From Arbacia lixula (Eukaryota; Echinodermata; Echinoidea; Arbacioida; Arbaciidae): DNA of 64,000 nt. Each line of letters starts with the position of its first letter. Position 1 is the stretch's first letter. The position numbers and the translations under genes are program-made. Shown here piece after piece: positions 25,756-39,130 of this stretch. The notes under the pieces were generated by a model, which did no database searches, was not told the origin of the DNA, and saw only the letters and a program-made list of their open reading frames with translations. Where the stretch lies: contig OZ022585.1 of NCBI GenBank assembly GCA_963669155.1, positions 10,536,878-10,600,877 on the forward strand, read 5' to 3'.

Positions 25756-28700
25756 GAGAAGTTATCTGAACCCATGAAGCTCTAACTATAGGGAAACTCA
25801 TCGCACAAAAAGTAAAGATATGCTCTTATTGGTGTGAAAATTCAAGACACTTCAAAGTAAGATCTATAATGTTATGGGTAAATTTGGTGACATGTCGAAA
25901 CCTGGGTGTTCTATGCATAGACCAATGACTTCTCACAATAACATGCAAAATCAATATCTGCAGACTCAAAGCCAAACAAACGTGATAGGCTGTGACGAGC
26001 CATCAGAGTGGAAAGTTAGTTCATCATTGATTTATTGTCGACACTTAAGATTACTCATTTGGGTTGTGGCATTACTATTTCGAGAGAGCTTTGTTGGTGG
26101 GCCAATGATTGTCAGAGTTTGTCACCATTTCTGCTCATGAAAAAAGTGTAATATGCTTTGAAAACATGTTACTCACAGTTAAAATTTTGTAATTGGTTAA
26201 CCCTGGTCTAGTTAAGATGTCAAAATTTGCTATGAAATTGAAGTAACCAAATGGACGTGGTTTGCTTCATTGCAACCTATAAGGAATTCAAAGTTTATTG
26301 AAAGTCTGATGTCTATTGTCCATACTGCAGATTACGTTGGATTCGCACTGCTCAATATCTGAGTGGAGAAAAGCCAGCATGGGCTCAGTAGAGAACGGGT
26401 TAACATATATCTCTCTCATTCGGAGTGTTGCTGAGCACTTTGAAGGGTTCTTTCTAAATCTCTGAAACTTATAAGTGTAGAAGCATGTTTTTGTGCTGTT
26501 TGTGAATCTTTGCACTGATGACTTCAATCTCAGTCGCAATGGAAACATGTGGATGATCTGAGAAACAAGCTTGATAGCCTTGAGGACAAATGAAAAGCTG
26601 TGAAGCTTCACTTGGCAGCAGTACATGCAGAGTTAGCATTGGAGAGTCATAGACCCCTTGCGTACAGCGACCAAACAACAAACCTTGGTACAAGAAATCA
26701 ATATAGGAGAGGACAGGGGAAGTTCAAAGTGCCCATAAGACTTGTCGATAACAGCCACAATAAGCGTGGCATTCAAGATGCTGTCATGACGTCTTCCTCC
26801 ATTGTCTAAGGAGCTCATTCAAGGAAGGCTCCAAGGCAAGACCCAAGACACCTGTGCTACTTCCCAGGAGAAGGGTGAGGCTCCTTCAAGATCTCTCAAG
26901 ACAGGCTAAAGTCTGAGGAGGTCAACAATGGGGTTCTAATGAAGGCTTTGTGATGTCTTAAGACCGAGTCTGCCAGACAAGGTCAGCCTAGTGAGCCGTA
27001 GCTCAAGTTCTGCTCCTCTGCACGTATACAGTACAGGTTGCTGCATGTGTCTTGCACACTCACTTTCCCTGAGATGTGAAAGCAATGAACTGGGCATGGC
27101 CTGGCCTCCAGAAATCTTGGAAGTCTTGGCACCGACTCTCCTTCAATTGATTTGTCTTCTTGTTAATGATAGCTTTGGAGCTAAACTTGACTGGACTGGT
27201 TGCGTATGGTACCGCACTAATCATCATGGAAGCTTCAATATTTTCCTGTAAACCAGATTTTTTTTATGAAAAAGAGATGAAGAAATCAATGCAAAGGGTA
27301 AACAAAGTAGGCACTGTTTTTACTGTTATGAGCTGCATACATGTTTTGGTTTATTTTGCACACATTTTCCTTATTTTTAGACCATACTAGGTAGTTGTAT
27401 CGGTGTTGTTTTGACAAGTATTGCTTCATTTAGTTTTAAGAATTAATTCTTTGTATTTGCCTGGGTAAAGAATATTACATACGCCTTCAGAAAAATGTTT
27501 TAAAATGCATTGATCATTATAATGAAATGTGGCTGTGGTATAAATTAAGTTTTATGTAAACGCAAACATTTATTCTCTGTACTCTTCACTGATTTCATTC
27601 TGGTTTTGTTTTTGTAGTACCTGCTGGCCAAAGACCATCTATTCAGCAGTGGCGCGGCCAGAATTATGCTGGACATCTCGGGGGTGGGTCACTTAAGCAA
27701 AAGCCGAGTCAAAATGGATAGTTTTTAAATACAAAGCTGGCCGATACTATAAGATTTTCTTTTGCCCTGTCACAAGCTCACTGGATTGACCTCCTTCAGT
27801 TAAAGTGAATGCATAAAAAAAAATAATGATAGCTCACTGAACATTAAAAGTGTGAACAGAGCAAATTCATTCTGAATGAAGTTAAATTTTCCTGTTACAA
27901 GTATGTTGAATTATGAAACATACTTTAATATCTTTTTTTATTAACAATTGCAAGCTCGAGATGCAAAGAAAAGTCAAGAAGCCTAAAACCAGGTTTCCAT
28001 GTCTGAAATTTAAAAAAATGATATTATTGGTCGCAGACTGATATCAAATGGATATTTGGCATTATCTGCTTTGACTCGGCATAAGTCTCTTAGCTATGAG
28101 AGTTTGCATTTTGAAGCATGACCTTCAGGGCTTTGAATTCCCTGTTTTATGGATCTCATGAAGTTGTATAAATAGAGAATTTCTTTATTGTCTTGAAGGG
28201 ACAGATGTCAAGGGTATGGTGGAAGGTTTCCTAAACACTTTTTTTATGAAGAGGACAATGTTTTTCTTGTTTTTCTTCTCCAATATAATCACCTAGATTA
28301 TTGACTACTGTTAAAAAATCTAATTTGGGCAGTGTGAGTTCTAATAACAAATGTCATTGGTTTATTTATTTTGATTGATTTGTAATCTTCTATGTTCTCA
28401 TACCTTGACTTGGTCATGTACATCACCCTTTCACTATTATCAGCATTTTTTCCCTCCACTAATCAGAACACCTTTTGCACTGTTAACAAAATGTCTTTCA
28501 AACATCGCAAACCTAAACTGCTCATGAGGTTTATCCAAGTTAAAATTCTAATTAAATATCATTCCCATTATTAAACAAAGATTTGATGGTTTAACTCAGT
28601 AAAGTAGATGAAAGCGGCAAAGAGACTGGAAGTTAGCAGCCCAACACATTTATCAAAAAATTACTATGGAAAGCTGAAATTTGGGCATACTGGCTTGATT

Positions 28701-28965
28701 GGATAGGGAGAATCGTATGAACAATCTGATATGGAAAAAAAACAGTATTTGCGTGAAAAGTAAGAGCTGTAATGCCAGCACACTTTTCAGAGTTAGGGGA
28801 CTGTTTCTGAAAGTGCAGTGGCAGAGGTTATGGGGGTCTGGGAGACAGGTTCAATCAGAGCCAAGAAAGTTAATGAATCTTGTCACATGGCATCGTAAAA
28901 CACAAAGCAGGGGAGAGAGCGAATGGGTCGCTGTGAGGGATGGGGGTGGGAGGGCAGGAAGCAGT

Positions 28966-28986
28966 GCCCCCCCCCCCCCCCCCCCC
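28966..28986. repeat. Poly(C) tract in intron 2
   Basis: About 20 uninterrupted C, among the longest homopolymers in the window. Confidence 0.85.
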
Positions 28987-29932
28987 TAGCATTGCTCATC
29001 CACACTGGATAGACAGCATTGGCGGCATCTCACAGACAACACTCCAGCACATTTCAGGTCATTGACGATCCATAATCTTAATTTATGCAACACATGTTTG
29101 CATGCCATGGACCGACCTACTACTAACATGTGCAGGTTTTTAAAGGAGTTCTGGGCTGTAGTTTAAAAAAGTTGGAAATGGGTCATGTCAAAGTTTGTAC
29201 AAGTACATGTTGTGCATGATTTGCACAATTTATGGATACAAGGTACTATAGATGTGTGTTCCTAATTCTTATTGCTTTGAAGTAACATGCACAAGTCTTT
29301 CACCAGAATAATATTTTGTAGAAATTCAATGTTTAAAGGACTAGATGTTGATTGAGGTCAATAATAAGATTTCTTTCTACCAAAAATTATAGGCAAGGTG
29401 ACAGACAGAAAGAAACGATGTAAAATTTCAAGTCATAATTCATCACATTCTGTGTTTTCACACACAAAAAATAAACTGGGGGGAGGGGGAAGCTAGTGTT
29501 TTAAGGATTATCATTCTCACAAATTTAGTGAACTGCCAAATTCTCTTAACATGAGATAATGCATTGTTAAGGTTAACTCTCTCCGAGAGAAGTCGGTCAC
29601 AGGTGAGCTTTGTGTGCGGGCAGCTAAGCTCGGTGCGCAGCAACAGTTGATTAGTCAACCCCCAACCACTTGTCTTATGCTGAGTCTTCATTCAGAGATT
29701 CTTGGGAGTCTTGACCTGTAAATGCACCACATTACCACGCAGAAAATGTGATGACCAGCAAAGAGGGGGCTGTACGGTTGCCGGGGCGACGGGTTTGGCT
29801 GGCGCTGAGAAAATCCCCTGACTCACCAAGGAGAACAAAAGGGGTGCAACCCCACACCCGTGTAGATGTCATAGTGGTGTTGGGGCGCATTATGTCACCC
29901 CTGCAGATTGGGAGAGTTAGGATTCCCCAGGC

Positions 29933-30318
29933 TTAAAGGCAATGTCGCTAAATCATGTGATCGTTGTTAAATAACTAGAATTGTGTGATGCAACAAGTAC
30001 AAGATTGAAAACAGAACATCGAAGTTCATCAGAAATGAAGTAGTTCTCATAAAGTATAATACATGTAGATTAACAAATAATGCAACAGATATTATTCTGA
30101 GAAAGGTTATGTCACCACAAGAGGCAAGATAAATGTATGAGAACAAGCCCTTTAACATCAAATATTGTGGTGAAATGGAGATCATGTTGTGGAACATCAT
30201 AAAAAAGTGGTTGTAAAACCTTTTTCCACCAAATGGGAGTATCTTATTTAACCAACTCAATTATGTGGCAGCAAAATTGTTAAAAACTTTGTCCTAACAG
30301 TTGCATGTTCCCTTTAAA
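29933..30318. mobile_element. Possible TTAAAGG-ended MITE
   Basis: CTTAAAGGCAATGTCGC near 29933 resembles the reverse complement of the stretch ending at 30318 (GTTGCATGTTCCCTTTAA). The interior is AT-rich and non-coding. The terminal match is short and imperfect, so this is tentative. Confidence 0.35.
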
Positions 30319-30862
30319 GGGCTTGTCCCACTTGTCATTTTGCTGCCAAGAATGGAGACGCTACGTGAGTGAAGTGCCCTGCCTCTCTGTAACCCCATGT
30401 GATTCAGCAGCCAAATCGGCCCAGCACTGTCACTCCCAATCATGCCGGATCACCCTCGCTAGGCCCGGCACGGCCATGCCACAAGCAAGGCCTGGCTTCC
30501 AACTCGCGTTCTACCCCAGATCGAAGGCAAAGATTGTTTGAAAGAAAAGAAAGTTGTTGTAAAGATAAGTCCATAAATAGATCTAGTATGCAGCTATAGA
30601 TATGATGCATACATTGTTTATATATTATACACTTAAAGTGAAGAGAGAAGGGGGGGGCAAATTACCATAGAGAATTTGAAAAAAAAATGCCCAATGGGTT
30701 TTGGCAAACTCCTGTATATGTAATAATGGTTATGACATACATTTTACGATTAGTGTACCCAGAAAGAATGCATGATTCTAGGAGTTTTGTCGCAGAGAGT
30801 TGAGTTAACCCTGTTTGAAAAGTAAGGGATGCTGAATGTTGGATATGTGCAAATTTGTGGAG

Positions 30863-31017
30863 TCTCCTCCCAAGCTTAACTGAGAGTCCCATGTCAATTA
30901 CAATACAGTTTATTGGCCATGGGACTGAAAGAGTTAACCTTCTCATGCAGTACCAGCTTGTTAGAGTCCAATGTCGATTCTGACACAATGTATTGCCTGT
31001 TGGACTGAGAGAGTTAA
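30863..31017. repeat. Two adjacent short palindromic units ending in GAGTTAA
   Basis: Unit 1 (about 30877-30937) pairs TAACTGAGAGTCCCATG with CATGGGACTGAAAGAGTTA. Unit 2 (to 31017) pairs GAGTCCAATG with TTGGACTGAGAG and also ends GAGTTAA. Similar phrases occur at about 22995-23080 and 52667-52748, suggesting a family of 60-80-bp palindromes. Confidence 0.55.
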
Positions 31018-31879
31018 AGAGCTGTTGTCGCAGCTTCATAAATATAACTGCCCATGGTTACTTATGGACACTTGGTCATTATCAATCAGCTGGTTGCCAC
31101 CTTCCTCAGTCCCTGGCTATTCACCCTCATGTCATGTGAACTTGGTGGTGTTGCTGCCAGACCACCACCCTATTGATTTTGCTTCAAGAACCGTCAGGGG
31201 CGTGTGTGTGTGGTGAGTGTTCCCCCACACCCACAACATGCCAATAATGGTCAGGATCATGGCGCAATGAACACCCCCTCCAAGCTTGCTTTGTGGTCAG
31301 CGCCGCCCCTCTCACGTTAGCCGTTTGCTGTGGACGGTCGCTGACATGCCAGCGTCGTCCAAGGCACGTGTGGTCACTGGCTATCTCTAAGACAAACTCG
31401 CTGGCGCCATGACGACAGCGCGAGCAGATCACCTGCCCGTTCTCTGCTCATCAGTTTACCTGCGATTAAAATGCAGTGTATCGCAGCCAGAATTTTGTGT
31501 AACTACTGTATGTATAAGCCTCTAATCGATTCCCCAATAAATGCTTTTACCAATTTCTATTCTATCACTTTTGGTTTTCTCTACTTGAGGTCCACAAAAT
31601 GTCTGGGCTCTTCAAAACTGTAGAAAGTTACTTTAAAGGGGATTGATCTCTATCTGCCTAGATGAGTGCACCAATCACATTTAACCTTGTTCACACCAGA
31701 TGTTCATAAATCAAGTGTGAACACTCCTGGAGTAGTCAGATGTACAAGTGTCCATATAGTGAATTGTTAAAGCCATCAATTGGGACTTTCTATATCTCTA
31801 GACGTGCTTGGCCTTGTTCTCATTTTATTTCTGATGAAATTTTGAAGTATTGACCAAGCTGAAGTCAAACTCTATTGGC

Positions 31880-32023
31880 TGATGTGTCACACAATTGAAA
31901 TGTCAAAAGATCATAACTTTCTTATCCTTTGATGGATTTTCGTCAAACCTCTACTAATATGTCTCTTTCATGTATCTGCTCTTATTGAAACCAGCTTAAT
32001 TTCAGGATGAGCTATCCCTTTAA
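31880..32023. mobile_element. Right half of a family A element
   Basis: Shares GATCATAACTTTCTTATCC, then GATGGATTTTCGTCAAACC and the terminal GAGCTATCCCTTTAA with the complete copies; the left half is absent. Confidence 0.7.
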
Positions 32024-34470
32024 GGAGCAAAGATCATACTGCCACTGCTGAATTGGTCTGGTTCCCAAGCTTTCCCACATAACTAGTAATCAAAACATGA
32101 AATATAAAGCTTAGTAATTACTCAAAAGAATACCCCGGTCAGTAGTCACCTTTTCATTCTCCTACCTCAGTTGGCATGTCAGAATAGAAGTAGATATCAA
32201 TAATAATAATTAGTCTATTGCAGCGTGACCCATTTATTAACTAGTTTGGATTAAAAATACCCAACAGCCTGGGAGCCAGGCTATTTCTGATGGTGTGGAT
32301 GATGTTAAGAGGGGATTGGGAGGAGGAGATGTGTTGTTCTGATCTCAGACTCCGCGCTGAGCCGGAATCGTCTCAAGAAACCACCACAAACTTCTCAACA
32401 TCGATAGTGATCGCTGCAAGATGGGCTTTCAAAAGTGGTCTGTGAGCAGAGTGTGGGATTTGGGTGTTCCAGGGTAGTTTCAGGTCCATTAGCCTGTTTC
32501 TATTACATAGTTCTAGTAGCTACATATACCCTGGTTGTATCCTGCGGATGAACTCACACACCCCTGCATATAGCCTCAGCACCTTAACCACAGCTACCAG
32601 TAAAGCCTGGGCATCTCGTCCAGGTAAAAAATAATTAAAAATACTAGGGGCTGCTTTTTGAGCACATTGGCTGATTTGGCTACAATTTTACATCATGCCA
32701 ATGGGAAATTTGGGGTCTCTTTTAACATTTTCCAGGGCTCTTTTTCTATCATGTTTGTGCTTCTGTGTGTGAGGGAGGGAAAATAAGCATGAGAGAGTGT
32801 ACATACCTTTTGTATAGCAAATCAGTATGCAGATTTGTGTGGTTGCTGTAGCACTTAAAAAAAAACACCTCTCTTCAGCCTAGAACTTAGGCTAGCTAGC
32901 TTCTGGCCGGCCTGAAAAAGAGTGACCGTTGCTCATGATGAGGTAACATTGGTGTGTGGTGTAAAGGGTGGAAAGAATGAATTTTATACGATAAATGGTT
33001 TAAGTGCTTATAAAACGATGGAGAATAGGTTTAAGGTCATATAAGGAAGGGGGAGATATCACAGAGGAATACTATTTTTCGCACTAATGAGATCAAAACA
33101 GCATTGTGTACCAGCTTACAGGCCCATAGATCGGTGTCTTTTTAAATAACACTCCCAAGTGTTTTACTTGAGGGTAGTATGCTTTATGGAAGATAGTTTT
33201 AAAAAACAGCCCACGCCCCCCCCCCCCTCCCCCCCTTCACACACTCATTACAAACACCCCTGAAAGAAATATAAAAGTGGTGTAACTTAAACCTCTTTTC
33301 TTTCAATTGGCAGCTGTCCACCTCTCATAAAGTTACTGCTGTAATTCGACCAACAGCCATGCATAATGCATGTCTCATTCCCCACCACTGGCCAACCATG
33401 GCTGCCAAGAAAGCCCCATAGTTCCTTATTAGCTTAATCCCTCTGCACTTCTTAGATGGGATTAGCACTAATCCCTTGTGGTATCTGTTGGGATTCTCTG
33501 GCAAGGATGAGAGGACTTTGGGAGATCAGGCTCGTGTGGAAGGCTGGATTTTTTGGAGCAAAACGTGATACATTACTCTTTTTTTTAATTGGCGGCGTCT
33601 GCTCAATGCTAACTCATGGCAGTGGAATTCATACTGTCCAAACATGTGTATCTACCAGTGTTTGTTCTTCTCTGAAAAGATTTCCTATTCTTTAACAATG
33701 ACCTTGTTCGAGACCCGCATGTTCATTATAAGTTGATGTTATAGTATTTCATTTGCAAAGTTGTCCAAAGCTGGGTGGAAGTAAATCCCTATCTGATGCT
33801 GCTTTTCATGCTGTACATAAATCTACTGCAAACTATAAAGGACACTGTCAGAGTGTCGCAAGTTACACAAGCATGGACTCGCAACTTATGTTCAGCCAGA
33901 GGTATGAGCTTGCACATCTATCCGTTTGTCATCTTCCTTCTAAAAATGATTATTACCCACCAGATTTCTTCGTAATCGGAAATGTGCCATTGGTTTCCTA
34001 TGGCGCTTCCTCTGGGTGTACAGTGTGGACACGGCGGCCCTTTTTTCGCTGAAATCGGAAATTAGCTTTTAAGATTATCGCAATGTTTGAACTTCAAAGT
34101 CCAAGCCCCCATTCATATACTGGGGTTTCTCCCCCAAAACGGTTCAAAGGCTTGTAGCATGGGGGCGATTGTTTACCTCCTCGTGTGTTTGCCCTGCCTG
34201 TTCAGTACTAAACCATTTGTGTCTAACTTGCTTCTTTGCACGAGCTATCAGCTATTTTATTTTTGTACCTGTAATCTTCAGCTCTATCTTAGTCCGGCAA
34301 AATGAGATGCTATTGATTGCATGTAATGAGTTCACAAGTTACATTTGTAATTTTGTGTGTGTTTTAACCTCAATTCCATGGGTCCTTCCAATGTGAAATG
34401 ATTCATTCAGTCTGCTGTTTATGGCACAGTTCTGAAAGTGTTAAACCCACTGGACATACTGTATCATAAA

Positions 34471-34640
34471 CTCCGTTCATATACACCACCTATCCGCAAA
34501 ATAAACGCAACATTTGTGGCAATGTTGCCGATGCATTACCGATAGCTGTGTGTATGAACGGGAATCACTCAAATGATGCGGTTTTTGCTTCCTCCTTTTT
34601 CCAGCTTATTTTGCGAGATCTACTTATAATACTGCAATAT
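34471..34640. mobile_element. Partial copy of family E
   Basis: CCGTTCATATACACC at the left, then GCATTACCGATAGCTG, TATGAACGGGAATCACTCAA and TGCGGTTTTTGCT in the same order as in 18471-18660. The right half is diverged or lost, with only weak similarity towards 34750. Confidence 0.65.
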
Positions 34641-35171
34641 TGCAGTAAGTGAATCTGATAAACTGTCCATTGTGACTAACGATGAATTGCCATGTGCTAC
34701 CATGGTAACAACCAATGAGTTTGTAGCATTATAGCCGTTGCCAGTGTAGTTACCATCACTTGAAAGTGATAATTATTGTTGAACAATATTTAGGACTAAA
34801 ACAATACAAGTGTGCCATGATAAAACAGATTTACACGCATACATAGTACGAGCAGAACTGGAATGACCACACATACACATGATAGACTGAATTGGGGCCC
34901 CAGCTGATAACATGGGGTATTCTGTTACAACATAATACATAGGGGCCCAGTGTGGATGATTGGGCCCCTGACTCTGTAGTATGATATATAGACACATGGG
35001 ATTATAAGACTCCTGTGTGAATAAAACTGCAATCTGGTGCAATCTTGGCCTCCTTTCCATCCCCTAAAGTAGTTCTGAGATTGCAAGCTGTGATAAGATA
35101 AGAGACTGAACTTGAGAGAACCAACACCACTTTGTTTACCTTGACTCATTAATAGCAGCACCACTTCAGCC

Positions 35172-35698
35172 TTAAAGATTGTGCATCCCTTCTGCAAGCT
35201 TAAAATTTGAAATCGTCTATCACGATCGTAAATTGAAGAAAGTGTGATTCAAGATCATTTCTAAGAATTTAGCATGTTGAAGCTTTCTGTATATGTAGAA
35301 ATTTCAGCTGTTAAATTTCAAACCGACTTTTTTCGTACTACGAAAAAAGTATTAGTCTTTGTTACAGTATGTATGTGGTTATTATGCATGTGTGAAATCC
35401 TAATTTCATGAGTAATTACCAAACTTTGGAGATGATTCCTTCTATAGAACAATTTTTCTCATAACGCTTTTCATAATTTAATAAACAGATTAATCAATAA
35501 AGCAGATATTTCAACATAAACTACTAAGAGCCTGAGGTAAAGACTATTAATCAGACGTTGTTTACGTGCATTATTTGAATTGTACACTACGTATCAGTTT
35601 CAAATTATGAATATACACCTTGCTAACATTTCTCTATATGTTTTGCCAATGTTTCGATGGTTTTGTGGTGATCTGAAAAAGGGACGGGCTGTCTTTAA
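35172..35698. mobile_element. Non-autonomous DNA transposon, family C, copy 2 (inverted)
   Basis: The reverse complement of this stretch matches 13079-13597 over almost its full length, including the TCGTACTACGA central palindrome. Its ends are TTAAAGATTGTGCATCCCTT and AAGGGACGGGCTGTCTTTAA, so this copy preserves the outer terminal repeat better. It lies about 790 bp before exon 3. Confidence 0.8.
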
Positions 35699-36489
35699 AA
35701 GGCACCATAGCCATTTCTTGCATAGTGTCCTGGTTCCTGAGTCCTAAGCGCAAACTCTCAAAATTGAGATGGCTATGTGAATATGTTGTGACTCTGCTCA
35801 GGATAAAAAATACCTGTGCTATCAAGTTTTTTTATCATTTTAATATACTAATTTTGAAGTCTAGCAGTTACAGAAGACTGAATTGACTCGCTGAACTCTT
35901 TGATTCCTTTCTTTTTTCACAATTGCCAGAAGAATGTGTAAATGATCTCAAAATCTAAGAATGTGCATGTTGATGCCAATTCAAAAGTTTGGATTTTACA
36001 ATTATTTACTTGTAGGTTTTGCTAAAATATATGTTTTGACTCACTTCTACTAACTAGATTTGAGGGTGGTTCATTTCCACAAGTCAAAGAAGACGAAAAA
36101 ATGCAATTTCTTTTATGTTATCATGATGTAACAGTATGGTGCAATGTTACAAAGAAATAATTTGAATAAATGAAATGCTAAATTGTGATTTTTGTTGTTG
36201 TTATGATGTAATTGTATTGAGGAAATCCTAAACAGGAATTGATCAGTAAATTATGTTAATGAATTAAATAATGAATTGTAATTATTATTGTTGCCAGAAC
36301 AATGTGTAAATCATCTGTAAATTGAAGAATATGATGAAGAGTCAAAAAGTTCTGAAAAACAAATTTCCAGGATAAGAAAACAATCATTCCCATGTTGTTG
36401 TGATGTAAAGTGAATTTTGAACAGCAATGTACTTATAAAAAATATTGATAAAATAACTAACAAATTGCGATTGATGTTGTTGTCTGCAG

Positions 36490-36660
36490 GACCGAAGAGC
36501 AAAGACAATCTGATGCCGCCCCCAATGGCTAACCCCTCCATGCCCTTCGCTGAGTACAACCATCACAACCTCCCCGCCCGACAACCGTCCTGTCAAATCC
36601 AGAGCAGGATGCGTGGCAGCTATCCTCTCAGCCCTACCACTGGAGCTTACAACTCAACAG
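36490..36660 (+). CDS. Runx: Runx coding exon 3: basic tail and linker after the Runt domain
   Basis: 171 nt encoding the rest of Arg183, residues 184-239 and one base of Asp240. The acceptor is TTGTCTGCAG, the donor GTAAGG, and phase 1 at both ends makes the exon skippable in frame. It begins RPKSKDN, which with REPR from exon 2 makes a basic cluster where RUNX proteins have their nuclear localisation signal. The remainder is rich in Pro, Met, Asn and Ser (PPPMANPSMPF, then SYPLSPTTGAYNSTG) and looks disordered. Apart from the basic start I do not recognise this linker in vertebrate RUNX proteins. The exon is called from the in-frame junctions, splice signals and non-repetitive, higher-GC sequence compared with its flanks. 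Confidence 0.93.
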
Positions 36661-36693
36661 GTAAGGCAACCTGCTGTTACGACTACTCCTTGC

Positions 36694-36763
36694 ACTAGTA
36701 TTACAACAATACTACAACAACAACTACTACAATTACTACTGCTACTACTATTACTATTACTAT

Positions 36764-36814
<51 letters not shown>

Positions 36815-36849
36815 GACTGCTACTACTACTACTACTACCTCTACGACTG

Positions 36850-36889
<40 letters not shown>

Positions 36890-36928
36890 GACTGCTACTA
36901 CTACTACTACTACTACTACTAGTACCAT

Positions 36929-36981
<53 letters not shown>

Positions 36982-37222
36982 GTACCATTACTACTCCTAC
37001 TACTATTACTACTACTACTATTACTTCTAGTACTACCATTTCTACTACTACTACTACTACTACTTCTACTACTACTACCACTTCTACTAGTACTACTAAT
37101 ATTATTACTGTGACTACTGCTACTTCTCCAACTTCTACCACTACTATTACTATTTATTATATTATACTAATATTAGAACTACTTTAACTATAACTACTAC
37201 TTCCAATACTACTAAGAAAAGA
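36694..37222. repeat. (TAC)n trinucleotide array directly after exon 3
   Basis: About 450 bp of TAC/ACT triplets with interruptions (GAC, AGT, CCA), decaying after 37150, beginning only about 35 bp after the exon 3 donor. It creates leucine- and valine-only open frames on either strand, which are artefacts. Confidence 0.95.
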
Positions 37223-37559
37223 TGCTCCTTGTAGTACTATTACCACTCTTATTCTCATTCATGTTCTGAAATTTTTACGTTTTCTTCTAATCATTTCAAC
37301 TATTACTAATATTAGTACTACTATAATTACAAGTACTAATAATACCTCTTTTAAATACTATTATTCTTATTCATATTTCTAATTAAGTTTCTTCCAATTA
37401 TTTTTTAGCTCATTCTTCTCGTTTTTGTTTTTTATATTTTTGTTCTTTCTACTCCTTCCTTATTAGTTGTGTAATAATTGAGTAATTTTGTGTAAAGAGG
37501 GCTTTTACCCAGCTTATTTTTTGTTGTTGTATAAGAATAAGAGATCGGGTCATGGTTAC

Positions 37560-37910
37560 ATGTTTGTGCCGGTATACAGAGAGACAGACAAAGAAAGGAA
37601 GATGATGGGAGAGAAGGAGACATGACTAGCATGAAATGAGGAAAGGGATTAAGAGGAAAAGAGATAACGAAGAGGAAACCGCAGAAAGAAAAAGAAGGAT
37701 AGAAATAGGAACATGTTATTTTACAGAAAGACAGAATAATGTCATGGGAAACAGGAAGAAAATAAGAGAGGGAGATCAAACGAGAGAAAGGAAAAAGAAG
37801 TAAAAAAAGGAAGAAACAGAAGTGGAGATGAACGATATGGAAAGATATGTAGTAGTACAGGGAGTGAGGGGGAGAAGAGGAGAGAGAGAGTGGGCAAAGA
37901 GATGGCAAGT
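37560..37910. repeat. Purine-rich tract in intron 3
   Basis: Around 350 bp dominated by GA-rich words (GAAAGGAAG, GAGAGAAAG). The 158-codon - strand frame across it is a composition artefact. Confidence 0.7.
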
Positions 37911-38599
37911 ACCTAGGTAGTATGTTCCTCTCTGCAACATAAATTTGCTCTCATGTGCTTAGCATGCTTGTCACAGCGCTGTCGCAAGACGAACGGACGG
38001 TCATTGACACAGGAAAGGGTAACGCTCAAGACCCCGACGATTTTTTTCCCCCTTTTTTATTTTCATTTTGCCTCAATTGTTGAGATGTCTTGTTTTTCTG
38101 CATACTGCTAAGAAGATAGTGGATGGAGGGGATGGTTCCGATCTTCCTCAAATGACTCTGCCTTTGTGAGAAGATAAACATTATTTTTAAATGACTTTTA
38201 TTTCATTTTAATCAAGTAAAAATCAATTTGATTAATTTTGATGGGACAAAATGAAAATTGAGGATCTTACATGTATGATTAAATTAAGTGTGCAATTATA
38301 GAGAAAGACAATTTGAAGTGAAAAAACAAAATCAGCAAGAGAATTGTAAAGGATGTGAAAGGTCATGATGTGCCTATGTATTGCCAGTGAGGGTTTTTTT
38401 TTTAACTTAAATTTTAAAAGCAGATACAGTCATTTCACATTAAAGAGTATACAGCAAAAGTGAGCTAGACAGTGTGGAGAACAAGTGAGGTATTTGAAGA
38501 GAGTCTTACAGGACTTTTGCTGAGTGAAGTTCTCATTGCTTATGTCTGTTGTCTGTAGCCCACAGCAAAAATCAATTAGATTTAGAAGGAAGAAACCCT

Positions 38600-39130
38600 G
38601 AGGATCCAGTAGGGAGAGCGAGGCACAGTGTATCTCTTCTCCGCTGCGGTTCTCCGGGGTTTTCTTGCCTGTGGTCGCCAGAGTTTCATCTTGCTTTTGA
38701 ATTCTCCGACTCATGTTGCAAAACTCTTTTGCCACCAATCAATGGCTGGACTTTGAACCAATTATGCAAGACAATAGAGAGGTGTCGTCTGTGGTGTTTC
38801 CAGAATCGGTCATCAGATTGGGCTGTTTTCTCTCCCGGCCGCGACTCTTTTTTTTCCCCCTCCTCCCTTCCTTACCAATTCCATTCGGTGTAGATTTCCT
38901 TTCCTTTGAAAACTTCCCGTCGGCTGGATGTGTCTTTTTTTCCCTTCGCGAGGCAACAGATGCAGAAATCGAGAAGACATGGAGATTGCTACGACGACGG
39001 TGCGTGGTGGTGTGATGCTGGAAAATGTCACCGCTATCATGCGACTCGCACTCGAGGAGGCGGCTGCGATTTAGCAGAGAGACCCCGGCCCACTTGTGTG
39101 TCGGGCTGCGAGCTTTCTGAGCCCGGCTTC
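38600..39130. other. GC-rich island in intron 3
   Basis: CpG-containing sequence with two TGTGGT words (near 38669 and 38791), flanked by AT-rich DNA. No protein family is recognised in the short frames crossing it. Possible enhancer; inference from composition and motif only. Confidence 0.3.

Noticed and set aside
25179..25785. Ser/Leu-rich open frames up to 190 codons
   Set aside because: They are translations of the (CT)n tract; the same applies to frames at 12724-13134, 20359-20654, 51126-51768, 53871-54273 and 59604-60170.
33753..34052. 99-codon open frame in intron 2
   Set aside because: Looks less low-complexity than others, but I recognise no motif and found no splice partners of matching phase; kept as unassigned intron.
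36613..37141. Poly-leucine (166 aa, + strand) and poly-valine (146 aa, - strand) open frames
   Set aside because: Both are products of the (TAC)n array; the + frame is not the Runx frame and begins inside exon 3.
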